Source: Bryobacteraceae bacterium (GTDB lineage: Bacteria > Acidobacteriota > Terriglobia > Bryobacterales > Bryobacteraceae). Taken from it: DNA of 9,674 nt. The stretch covers positions 1 to 9,674 of the forward strand of contig JANXXV010000549.1 of the NCBI GenBank assembly GCA_025350445.1, written 5' to 3'. Numbering within the stretch: position 1 is the first letter of the stretch; every line of letters starts with the position of its first letter. Positions 1 through 5,994 of this stretch are shown here, piece by piece. Below the pieces are notes generated by a model that saw only the letters and a program-made list of their open reading frames with translations, was not told the DNA's origin and did no database searches. Made by a program: the position numbers and the translations under genes.

Positions 1-711
1 CGCTTCAGCAGCAGCGCGGTGTTCGGCGCGGTGTACACGTTATCGCGATCGATCAATTACGCCGACAACAGCGATTCCGGGCTGACGTTCAATTACATTC
101 CGGCTCTGGATCGCAATAAAGCAACGGCGGGCTTCGACCGCACGCACAATCTACAGATGTACGGCGTTTACGATTTGCCATTCGGCCCGTCGAAGCGCTA
201 TCTGCAAAGCGGCTTGGCCTCTTATCTGGCCAGGGGATGGCAACTGAACGGGACACTCAGTCGAACCAGCGGCAGGCCGTTCACCGTCGGTACCGCGAAT
301 ACCTCGCTTAACGCTCCAGGTAACACGCAAACGGCTGACCAGGTGCTGACGAACGTGGCGGTTCCGGGCGGCCACGGTAACGGGCAGCCGTACTTCGATC
401 CGAATGCTTTTGCACCGGTGACGGCGGTTCGGTTCGGAACCAGCGGCCGGAATATCATTCGCGGTCCAGGCCTGTTTAACCTTGATGCAAGCTTGTTCCG
501 GACGTTCCGCCTGACGGAGCGATTCGCGCTGCAGTTTCGCGCCGAAGCGTTTGGCGTCACCAATACGCCGCAGTTCGGGCAGCCAGGTGCGACGGTCTCC
601 TCGGCAACGCGGAATGCCGATAATTCCATCCGGGCATTGAACGGATACTCGGAGATTACCACCGCGAGCGGCGAACGGCAGTTCCGATTTGCGCTGAAGG
701 TGATGTTCTAA
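1..711 (+). CDS. TonB-dependent receptor, Oar-like, C-terminal part (5' end outside window)
   Basis: The frame is open from base 1, so this is the last 236 residues of a longer protein; the GTG at 19 is internal and not a start. The visible part is the C-terminal portion of an outer-membrane beta-barrel. It has alternating polar/hydrophobic strands, the stretch GFDRTHNLQMYGVYDLPFG, then RGWQLNGTLSRTSGRPFTV, then LRLTERFALQFRAEAFGVTN-like strand-turn text (here FRLTERFALQFRAEAFGVTN), and a terminal Phe (…FALKVMF) as expected for Bam-dependent outer-membrane proteins. These are the hallmarks of the large carboxypeptidase-regulatory-domain plus TonB receptors (Oar-like) that are highly expanded in Acidobacteriota. 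Such receptors import or bind large substrates using TonB energy. The plug and N-terminal domains are not in the window, so the ligand is unknown. The next gene encodes an ECF sigma factor, but there is no sign that this receptor feeds it. Confidence 0.88.
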   Translation, partial: RFSSSAVFGAVYTLSRSINYADNSDSGLTFNYIPALDRNKATAGFDRTHNLQMYGVYDLPFGPSKRYLQSGLASYLARGWQLNGTLSRTSGRPFTVGTANTSLNAPGNTQTADQVLTNVAVPGGHGNGQPYFDPNAFAPVTAVRFGTSGRNIIRGPGLFNLDASLFRTFRLTERFALQFRAEAFGVTNTPQFGQPGATVSSATRNADNSIRALNGYSEITTASGERQFRFALKVMF

Positions 712-754
712 CCGGCTGGAAATGGCTTTGTGCGACTTTCCGCTCAGGAACTGA

Positions 755-777
755 CAACCGCCGGGGGGCTTCGGTTG
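755..777. other. Weak inverted repeat after the receptor gene
   Basis: CAACCG (755-760) and CGGTTG (772-777) can form a 6-bp stem around an 11-base G-rich loop, 44 bases after the receptor stop. No T-run follows on either strand, so it is at best a weak terminator candidate. The rest of the 712-879 spacer shows no clear promoter or other structure. Confidence 0.2.
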
Positions 778-879
778 AGTGAGTGTCGTTCCCGAACAAG
801 CCGGAAGAAGGCGTCCGGCGCGGTATCGTGCGTTGCTGAGGGCTAGAATAGTGCGAAAGGGGCCGCGGATAGCATCCTG

Positions 880-1440
880 GTGAACGCCACCGTCATAGGC
901 GAAAGCGAACTGATCGAGCAGTTTCTCTCGTCTCCAACGGCGGAGAACTTCGCGATGCTATTCCGGGTGATTGCTCCGCAAGTGATCGCCTTCCTGCGGG
1001 TCCGCGGGTGTGAGCCCTCGCTTGCCGAAGATATCTCGCAGGAGATCATGCTCACTGTGTACCGGAAGAGCGGCGGGCTTCGGCAGCGCGATCTGTTTCG
1101 TGCGTGGCTGTTCCGCGTCGCGCGAAACGCGCTATTGCAGCACCACCGGACCGCGGCCCGGCAGGTGCCTACCGAGGACATAGAGCACGCGCTGCGGAAT
1201 CGTGGAAAGGCCGGCGGGGACTGGCTGCTGATTTTTCAGTTCAACGAATGGATGACGGCGCTGCATGAGGATGAGAGGGAAATCATGACGCTGCGATTTG
1301 TGGAAGGTCTGGAGTACCACGAGATCGCGTCGGTATTATCCCTTCCTTTGGGCACCATCCAGTGGAAAATCTTTCACTCCAAGCGCAAGCTTATGGCGCG
1401 GTTTGGGATCACGCAAGGAGAACAGCATGCACGGCATTGA
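880..1440 (+). CDS. RNA polymerase sigma factor, ECF (sigma-70 family)
   Basis: This is a 186-residue protein of usual ECF length. Region 2 lies at about residues 23-92 and includes LAEDISQEIMLTVYRK and the -10-binding helix FRAWLFRVARNALLQHHR. After a short linker, region 4 at about 122-175 carries a helix-turn-helix (LEYHEIASVLSLPLGTIQWK) with the typical DEREIMTLRFVEGL lead-in. It should direct core RNA polymerase to a small regulon. The start is GTG at 880: an in-frame TAG at 844 limits the 5' end and no in-frame ATG is nearer. A Shine-Dalgarno-like AAAGGGG (856-862) sits rather far upstream, so the start is less certain than the frame. The 3' end overlaps the next gene by 14 bases, the usual arrangement of an ECF sigma with its anti-sigma. 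No anchor or extra C-terminal domain is seen. The signal sensed is unknown. Confidence 0.93.
   Translation: MNATVIGESELIEQFLSSPTAENFAMLFRVIAPQVIAFLRVRGCEPSLAEDISQEIMLTVYRKSGGLRQRDLFRAWLFRVARNALLQHHRTAARQVPTEDIEHALRNRGKAGGDWLLIFQFNEWMTALHEDEREIMTLRFVEGLEYHEIASVLSLPLGTIQWKIFHSKRKLMARFGITQGEQHARH
1415..1420 (+). promoter_or_regulatory. Ribosome binding site fixing the anti-sigma start
   Basis: AAGGAG lies inside the end of the sigma gene, 6 bases before ATG 1427. It selects this ATG over the longer open frame that extends upstream to 1298, and it implies translational coupling to the sigma gene. Confidence 0.75.
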
Positions 1441-1909
1441 GGAAGGAAAGTGGTTGGCGTTTCTGGACGGAAAACCCTGCCTGGAAGTGGAGCGGCATTT
1501 GCGGGTGTGCGCGGAGTGTAGCGAAACCTGGAAGCAAATGCGAGCCTGGCAAAAAGCTTTACGGGTAGAGGCTTACTGCTTGCGGGATGCAGCGGGCACG
1601 AGCAGTCATCGGATGGAACAGATGTTGGCCGCATGCGTGGGAGAGATTTCAGCCGGACGCGCTTGGACACCGCAACAGGCGACGATGCTGCTTCGCTCCC
1701 TGCTGGAACCACTCTGCGGCGCCGGTGCGGCGAAATCTATCACCGAACGGACGCTGCGCCGTTCCACAGGCAGCGATCACGCGTTCAATTCCGTTGGGTG
1801 GAGGGTGTTTGTGCGGAACTTGAGCGAAGACGTTGAGGCGATTTGCGGGTCGGCTACGGGCCGTCTGATAGGGTGCGCGGGACTCAGTCTGTCTGTGAGG
1901 AATGCGTAA
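1427..1909 (+). CDS. Putative zinc-finger anti-sigma factor, soluble
   Basis: This is a 160-residue protein. Near its N-terminus H24-x3-C28-x2-C31 (RHLRVCAEC) matches the ZAS-type zinc anti-sigma signature, preceded by a short acidic/aromatic helix (EEGKWLAFLDG) as in many anti-sigma domains. Anti-sigma factors of this type hold the cognate ECF sigma inactive; the partner here would be the sigma encoded just upstream, whose gene it overlaps by 14 bases. Unlike most ZAS anti-sigmas it has no predicted membrane segment. The remaining ~125 residues (including WRVFVRNLSEDVEAICG near the end) belong to no family I recognise. The stop codon overlaps the next start (TAATG). The role is inferred from the motif and position. 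An alternative is a zinc-binding accessory protein of the sigma factor rather than an inhibitor. Confidence 0.72.
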   Translation: MHGIEEGKWLAFLDGKPCLEVERHLRVCAECSETWKQMRAWQKALRVEAYCLRDAAGTSSHRMEQMLAACVGEISAGRAWTPQQATMLLRSLLEPLCGAGAAKSITERTLRRSTGSDHAFNSVGWRVFVRNLSEDVEAICGSATGRLIGCAGLSLSVRNA

Positions 1910-2805
1910 TGCTCCGCCGCCCGGTAAGCCTGGAGCGGGTGCTGTGGAGCCTGTGCGCGCTGGCCGCTCTAACCGGAGGGGCTGGGGGATTCTGGGTGCG
2001 CCACCCCGAGCTCGCTGGATGGCTGCCTTTTCTCTACATGTCGCGCAATTTGGTGATTGGCACTGCGTATCTGATCGCTTTCTTCTTTTGCCGGAAAATT
2101 CAGGCGGACTATCCCGCCGATTCCAGTATGCGATTCGCCTGGCGTCTGATTGCAGCCAGCTCAGCCTTCGCCGTCTTCCGCTATGGGATCGACTGGATCG
2201 CAGTATCGTGGCGGGACTCGATGGACCCCAATCTGGTTAGTCTGCGACAGATCCCGATTGCGCTCACGCTCGTTCTGTTAACCGGGGGCTTGGTCGCCAT
2301 GTGGACTTCCTTTACCGCCATCGGCCTGGGCACGCGCTTCCGAAAGCTGGATTTGGTGGGCTTCGCCGCTACCGCGGCCTGTGTTCCGTTTGTGTTCTCT
2401 CTGCGCGAAGGCATGGCGGACTCGCACTCCAGTTACACATTTATCCGGCATATTCAGTCCGCAAGTCCGATATTGCTGGCGGCGCCGGCCCTGGCGGCGT
2501 TGGCGCTGCACCGCATCAGTCACGAGATGGGGCAGGGAACGCTGGCCGTTTCGCTACGTCTGCTGGCTGTATCGCTGGTGATGCGGCTGGTGTCGCTTTG
2601 GATCGGGAGCTCGGCGGTAGGGCGGGATGCATACTGCTACGCATTTGCCTTGGCGCTTCAATCAGCCGCCTCCTGGATCTTCGTGCAAGCCATATTTCAA
2701 CGCTGGAGCCTGACGGTGAAGGCGACCAGACTGGCTGAGCGGTACGAACGCGATCCGCAGCGTGAGATCGCGGAACTTTCACGCAGGCTGGTCCAGCGGA
2801 CATAG
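1909..2805 (+). CDS. Multi-pass membrane protein, possible sensor of the ECF module
   Basis: The start is the ATG at 1909, which shares its A with the preceding TAA; GTGAGG at 1895-1900 is a fair ribosome binding site 8 bases upstream. The longer frame from 1843 has no such support. The 298-residue product has about eight hydrophobic segments, near residues 11-30, 41-61, 77-99, 115-139, 148-165, 186-202, 212-235 and 240-263. They are followed by a charged, helical cytosolic tail (ERYERDPQREIAELSRRL). I recognise no named family. The layout, with a membrane bundle ending in a coiled-coil-like tail, resembles the N-terminal sensory part of membrane histidine kinases, but no kinase domain follows: TAG comes at 2803-2805. 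As third gene of a coupled operon with an ECF sigma and a soluble anti-sigma, it is a natural candidate for the membrane sensor that recruits or releases the anti-sigma. That role is inference. Confidence 0.8.
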   Translation: MLRRPVSLERVLWSLCALAALTGGAGGFWVRHPELAGWLPFLYMSRNLVIGTAYLIAFFFCRKIQADYPADSSMRFAWRLIAASSAFAVFRYGIDWIAVSWRDSMDPNLVSLRQIPIALTLVLLTGGLVAMWTSFTAIGLGTRFRKLDLVGFAATAACVPFVFSLREGMADSHSSYTFIRHIQSASPILLAAPALAALALHRISHEMGQGTLAVSLRLLAVSLVMRLVSLWIGSSAVGRDAYCYAFALALQSAASWIFVQAIFQRWSLTVKATRLAERYERDPQREIAELSRRLVQRT

Positions 2806-2821
2806 TTATTGGGCGGGAGGC

Positions 2822-2852
2822 TGCGGGCGATTGCTATCCGGCATGGCCCGCA
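2822..2852. terminator. Candidate hairpin between convergent genes
   Basis: TGCGGGC (2822-2828) and GCCCGCA (2846-2852) form a perfect 7-bp stem with a 17-base loop. It lies just after the membrane-protein gene and overlaps the end of the opposing small ORF. It may limit read-through between converging transcripts. No T-run follows, so an intrinsic terminator is only a possibility. Confidence 0.3.
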
Positions 2853-3091
2853 AGCGCAGGCAGCAGCATGGAGCGCAAAATGCTTAATATATTGCGGCCC
2901 TTCCCCAGATCGTTATTCAAGACTCTGTTCTGTTCTTGCGGACGGTGCAGCAACATTTCCACCCGTCTGAACCAATAGCAAAAGAGAGCCGCGGAGATGA
3001 ACATCATGAAGAAAAGCGCCATAAGTATCTCGTAATTAACGGACGTCCCATGGCTCTTGAGCGCATAAGTTTTAATTATAATACCAAACAT
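2834..3091 (-). CDS. Small hypothetical membrane protein (start uncertain)
   Basis: From the ATG at 3091 this gives 85 residues. A strongly hydrophobic segment (LMALFFMMFISAALFCYWF) is followed by a basic stop-transfer patch (FRRVEMLLHR) and a polar, probably cytosolic tail. A second, weaker hydrophobic stretch precedes it (FVAAVMFGIIIKTYAL) and is only complete if translation begins upstream. Possible starts are a TTG at 3157, which overlaps the stop of the preceding gene (107 residues), the ATG at 3091, or the ATG at 3022 (62 residues). None has a good ribosome binding site. No family is recognised. The amino-acid pattern looks protein-like, but the DNA is AT-richer than its neighbours. It may be a downstream partner of the subtilase-like gene or a chance ORF. 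Confidence 0.4.
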   Translation of the reverse strand: MFGIIIKTYALKSHGTSVNYEILMALFFMMFISAALFCYWFRRVEMLLHRPQEQNRVLNNDLGKGRNILSILRSMLLPALAGHAG

Positions 3092-3102
3092 AACGGCGGC
3101 AA
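3075..3102 (-). promoter_or_regulatory. Candidate sigma-70 promoter inside the small membrane ORF
   Basis: Read on the - strand, TTGCCG (3097-3102) and a perfect TATAAT (3075-3080) are separated by 16 bases in an AT-rich patch. Transcription from here would favour the internal ATG at 3022 as the start of the small membrane protein. AT-rich DNA can produce such matches by chance, so confidence is low. Confidence 0.27.
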
Positions 3103-3153
3103 CGAATGGTGTTCTTCGAACTTGTGAAGAAACTCCCTGCCTAACGGTAGTTC

Positions 3154-4752
3154 TCAAACGAAGTAGTCGATGTATAGCCGGTCCACGGTCACATTCTTTT
3201 CCAGGCCGCCCCAATCCACCCCCTCCATCGTCATGGGATTAGCAACGCCGCCCACACCCTGATCGTTCCGCAACAGCCGTTGGCCGGTATGTTCCTCCAG
3301 TGCCTTGTAAAGGTTTGGAGCAGGCATCGTCCGGTGCTTGATGTCCTTGGCGAATTTCTCGTTGGTGGGAATCATGGCCACCAGCTTCGGATGAGTCATC
3401 TGTTCCAGGGCGGGCTTTAGGGTGGCATTGTGGCTGCCGTGGTGGCCCACCTTATAGAAAATAGTTCGCCTTAACAAGTCCGGAACATCGAAAATCTCTT
3501 TCTTGATATCGAACCAGGAGTCCCAATTTCCCACCTGGGCATCGCCGGGGAACAGCAGCACGTCGCCTTTGCCATCCTCGTCCTGGAATTCAAATGCCAA
3601 CGCCAGACTGGTGTTGTTGATATATTTATCCATTTGCAAGGCAAGCGTGGATGCGGAATTAGACGCCTGATTATCGATGCGTCTCCACGCTTCCCGGTCG
3701 TCGTTATAGCGTGCCAAACTCGCCGCCAAGGAGGCGGCCAGCGCGGTTTGCATCTTGTCGTGCGGGCCCCAATTGCCGGACATCGCGCCGGGCAGATCGT
3801 AGGGAAGTCCGTCGGCCATCACGCCGGTGGCCGAGACAACGCGATTGAATAGCGCCGGATAGACTGTGCTGCCGGGCGTAATGGACTGCGCGCCCAATTT
3901 GAAATGGTTGCCCGCGGCCGCTACGCAGAATACTCCATTTTCGTAAGCGCGATTGTACGCATCCACCCAGAACTTGGTCGCCACCCCGCCCATGGAAAGC
4001 GTGATTACATCGCAGCCGTTGTCGATTGCGTAATGAACGGCCCGCGCCAGCGCATCGGTTCCCAGCAGCACTACACGTTCCGAGACGCGCAACGGCAGGA
4101 CTTCTGCTTCTGGAGCGCCGCCCAGCGGTTGATTGCTCAAGATCGGGATGGGGCCGCCGGCCAGAATGCAAAGCGTCGCGGCGCCATGCCCGCGATTGTC
4201 GATCGGGAAGCCCAATCCTCCCGGATCGTCCGCGAACTGAGTTGCCGGATTCTGCGTGAAGTCGCGGCTCAGGTCCCGCAGAATCTGGTTCCGCGGCGGA
4301 AGAGCGTGGTGCGACTTGTCATATCCCGTATCGATATGGGCGATGCGTACCCGGCGTCCCAACGTATTATGCAGAGCCGCAAAAGCGCGCGCCTGCGCCA
4401 GTTGCGAGAATCTGGCGCCCAAATGCCATCCGGCTTCAGGACCCACCTGAGCGGTGGGGCTCTGCGGTTTCACCACGCACGTGGGACTGGCGGACAGCGC
4501 GAATTCCTCTTCGCGGGTGATGGTAGTCTGTCTTCGAAAGGGCACTTCTTGCGGGATCTCGGCTTCGATATAACTCTCGTCCCCGCGCCGCGCATATTCT
4601 TCATAGGCCGCTTCCCAAGGCCGTGCGCTTCGCGGCGCCTCTTGCACCTGAAATGGGGGACCCGCTTCAGCGGACGCGTCCAGTTGCAGCGGGCGAGCCG
4701 TCACCGAAATCAAACGGATATTGTTCTTCCCGGCGGCAGATTCTGTGCTCAT
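3154..4752 (-). CDS. Chimeric ORF: truncated subtilisin-like protease fused to C-terminal half of a metallo-beta-lactamase-fold hydrolase
   Basis: The ORF encodes 532 residues with no signal peptide, so the product is probably cytosolic. The start at ATG 4752 has only a weak upstream GTGAG. Residues ~130-332 are an S8 (subtilase) domain: Asp141 in IAHIDTGYD, His189 in DNRGHGAATL, and the oxyanion Asn282 in VAAAGNHF. The GTSxAxP segment with the nucleophile Ser is missing; after MSGNWGPHDKM (about 324-334) the similarity stops. From about residue 350 on the protein is the end of an MBL-fold hydrolase: AWRRID, NNTSLALAFEF, the metal-ligand Asp404 in LLFPGDAQVGNW, and the His cluster 437-441 in KVGHHGSHNAT. 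The N-terminal HxHxDH half is absent. Each half therefore lacks essential residues, so neither classical activity is expected. The likely origin is an in-frame deletion between neighbouring protease and MBL genes. A genuine pseudoenzyme scaffold or an assembly error remain possible. Confidence 0.85.
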   Translation of the reverse strand: MSTESAAGKNNIRLISVTARPLQLDASAEAGPPFQVQEAPRSARPWEAAYEEYARRGDESYIEAEIPQEVPFRRQTTITREEEFALSASPTCVVKPQSPTAQVGPEAGWHLGARFSQLAQARAFAALHNTLGRRVRIAHIDTGYDKSHHALPPRNQILRDLSRDFTQNPATQFADDPGGLGFPIDNRGHGAATLCILAGGPIPILSNQPLGGAPEAEVLPLRVSERVVLLGTDALARAVHYAIDNGCDVITLSMGGVATKFWVDAYNRAYENGVFCVAAAGNHFKLGAQSITPGSTVYPALFNRVVSATGVMADGLPYDLPGAMSGNWGPHDKMQTALAASLAASLARYNDDREAWRRIDNQASNSASTLALQMDKYINNTSLALAFEFQDEDGKGDVLLFPGDAQVGNWDSWFDIKKEIFDVPDLLRRTIFYKVGHHGSHNATLKPALEQMTHPKLVAMIPTNEKFAKDIKHRTMPAPNLYKALEEHTGQRLLRNDQGVGGVANPMTMEGVDWGGLEKNVTVDRLYIDYFV

Positions 4753-4834
4753 GTCTTGCTCACGACCTTATGAATCTTATCCCAACCGGCATTGCTCGGA
4801 AACGGGGCCAAATATCCCTGAACTCCGAACCACC

Positions 4835-4863
4835 ACTATGGGTCATGGATTCCCGTTGTTCAA
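4835..4863 (-). promoter_or_regulatory. Candidate promoter of the subtilase/MBL chimera
   Basis: On the - strand TTGAAC (4858-4863) and CATAGT (4835-4840) are exactly 17 bases apart, matching sigma-70 -35 and -10 at 4 of 6 positions each, about 80 bases before ATG 4752. Otherwise the 231-base spacer 4753-4983 shows only the hairpin at 4960-4977 and no convincing gene. Confidence 0.33.
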
Positions 4864-4959
4864 ATAGAAGAGCGGAATTTTGGAGAGTTTCAGGACAACC
4901 ACGAGTGAGAATCACCGGAGAACGGCTTTTGTAACGCATTTGACAGCGTTTTCTCATAG

Positions 4960-4977
4960 GGCGCGAGTGACCGCGCC
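4960..4977 (-). terminator. Hairpin just after amidohydrolase copy 1
   Basis: GGCGCG and CGCGCC pair over a 6-base loop, starting 6 bases after the stop codon at 4984. There is no T-run, so it may be a weak terminator or an mRNA 3'-end stabiliser. The flanking bases resemble those after copy 2 (TGCCG followed by GCGCGG), which suggests the two 3' ends share an origin. Confidence 0.35.
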
Positions 4978-4983
4978 GGCAAG

Positions 4984-5925
4984 CTATTGCCCAGGTTGTC
5001 CGGGTGCGCGTTTCACCCAGCGGTATGCGGCGGCGGAGTTTTTCCAGAAGTACTTTTCGGCAATCGCCGGTCCCTTCGCGCCGAAGTATTCCCGCACGAC
5101 GCTCAGCACTTGCGGGTATTCCGCCCATTGGTCGCTATTGGGCCAGTCGCTTCCGAATAGCACTCGGTTCTCGCCGAATACGCCAAACAATTCGTCTAGC
5201 CGTGCACGGTAGAAATTCAGATCCGTCGGCACTTTGCCGTCCACCCGCCGCAGCACTTCAGAGATTTTGACGTAGACCTGCGGCCGTTTGCCGATCTCGC
5301 GCAGAGCAGACTGATATGTCTTCAGAGCCGCCGCTTCGGTGGGAGGGCTAAACTGCGGATGATGATCGATCACAACGCGCAGGTTCGGGACCAGATCGGT
5401 ACAGCGGACCACATCCGCCACCTGGGGCGAGGTATCCAGCACCAGCCCGGCGTCCGCCAGGGCTTTCAGGTCGGATACACAGGCGGGCTTTGACAATTCC
5501 GCACCCAGATTCCGGCCCGACAGATTGCGATAGCGAATCCCCCGGAACAGCGGGTTCCCGCGGAATCTGTCCAGGTTCTTGCGGAAGTCCGGCCGGCCCG
5601 GTTCCAGGTTGCCCACGGTGCCGACGATGATGGTGTCTTTAGCAGCAATATCGAGTACCCACTGGTTGTCTTCAAGCCAGGTGCTGCACTCCACTTCAAT
5701 GGCGCCGGTGATGCCCAGCGGCACCGCGATCTTTCGGTATCGCTCCGGGAGCGCGGTCTTATAGAGGACGGAGTTGTTCTTGTCCGGCCACTCCACCCCT
5801 TGCGGCCGCCCGATATCGAACAGATGGATATGCGTGTCGATGATCGGAATGGAAGCGGCTTCCACTGTGGTCCCGGCAAGACCAAGCCCCGCCGTAACAC
5901 CCAGGAATGTTCTACGATTCACCAT
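4984..5925 (-). CDS. Tat-exported amidohydrolase/lactonase (amidohydrolase_2 family), copy 1
   Basis: The product is 313 residues. The N-terminus NRRTFLGVTAGLGLAG is a twin-arginine signal, with likely cleavage near VEA-AS, so the enzyme should be folded with its metal and exported to the periplasm. The mature part is a TIM-barrel hydrolase of the PF04909 type, related to 2-pyrone-dicarboxylate lactonase and sugar-lactonases. It has H32-x-H34 (IIDTHIHLFD), LFRGIR, His188 (VVIDHHPQ), Lys220 (YVKISEVLRR) and the metal Asp260 (FGSDWPNSD). The start is ATG 5925, 9 bases after AAGGGG (5935-5940); the longer frame to 5964 begins with TTG and lacks a site. It is about 85% identical to the copy at 7366-8313, with one 4-residue deletion (after LVLDT) and VIDHHPQ instead of VIDHLPQ. 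It is third in a - strand cluster with another amidohydrolase upstream. Lactone or ester hydrolysis is the likely chemistry; the substrate is unknown. Confidence 0.87.
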   Translation of the reverse strand: MVNRRTFLGVTAGLGLAGTTVEAASIPIIDTHIHLFDIGRPQGVEWPDKNNSVLYKTALPERYRKIAVPLGITGAIEVECSTWLEDNQWVLDIAAKDTIIVGTVGNLEPGRPDFRKNLDRFRGNPLFRGIRYRNLSGRNLGAELSKPACVSDLKALADAGLVLDTSPQVADVVRCTDLVPNLRVVIDHHPQFSPPTEAAALKTYQSALREIGKRPQVYVKISEVLRRVDGKVPTDLNFYRARLDELFGVFGENRVLFGSDWPNSDQWAEYPQVLSVVREYFGAKGPAIAEKYFWKNSAAAYRWVKRAPGQPGQ

Positions 5926-5935
5926 GGTAGGGTTC

Positions 5936-5973
5936 CCCTTGTTAGAACTTGCATCGAACTGCAATGAGAATAC
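5936..5973. repeat. Leader repeat, copy 1 (duplicate of 8327-8364)
   Basis: These 38 bases upstream of amidohydrolase copy 1 match 8327-8364 at 35 positions. The repeat includes the ribosome binding site on the - strand. On the + strand it contains ATGAGAATAC (5964-5973), identical to the first bases of the glycoside hydrolase gene at 8355. Similarity ends abruptly after 5973, so the repeat shows the edge of the duplicated unit. Confidence 0.85.
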
Positions 5974-5994
5974 TTCGGCCCTATGCAGGCCGTC

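Noticed and set aside
844..849. TAGAAT as a -10 element of the ECF operon promoter
   Set aside because: No acceptable -35 lies 16-18 bases upstream, and the stop codon TAG at 844 makes the match easy to obtain by chance.
3077..3082. + strand TATAAT as a promoter
   Set aside because: The nearest TTGAGC is only 14 bases upstream and no + strand gene follows.
2936..3127. 63-residue + strand ORF in the AT-rich patch
   Set aside because: Hydrophilic, no recognisable domain and no ribosome binding site; the opposite-strand ORF with a clear membrane segment is the better candidate.
3607..3612. NNTSLALA in the chimera as the missing subtilase Ser motif
   Set aside because: It lacks the GTSxAxP pattern and sits within a stretch that matches the metallo-beta-lactamase-fold family (NNTSLxLAFE), so it is not the protease nucleophile.
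3904..4773. 289-residue + strand ORF opposite the chimera
   Set aside because: Composition is Arg-rich and without domains. It is antisense to a gene with clear S8 motifs, so it is a shadow of high-GC coding DNA.
4925..4946. Inverted repeat AACGC…GCGTT followed by TTTT as a terminator
   Set aside because: The T-run follows on the + strand, where no gene ends nearby, and the stem is only 5 bp.
4760..5128. 122-residue - strand ORF across the 4753-4983 spacer
   Set aside because: It overlaps the end of amidohydrolase copy 1 in another frame, has a basic low-information sequence, and no ribosome binding site or family was recognised.
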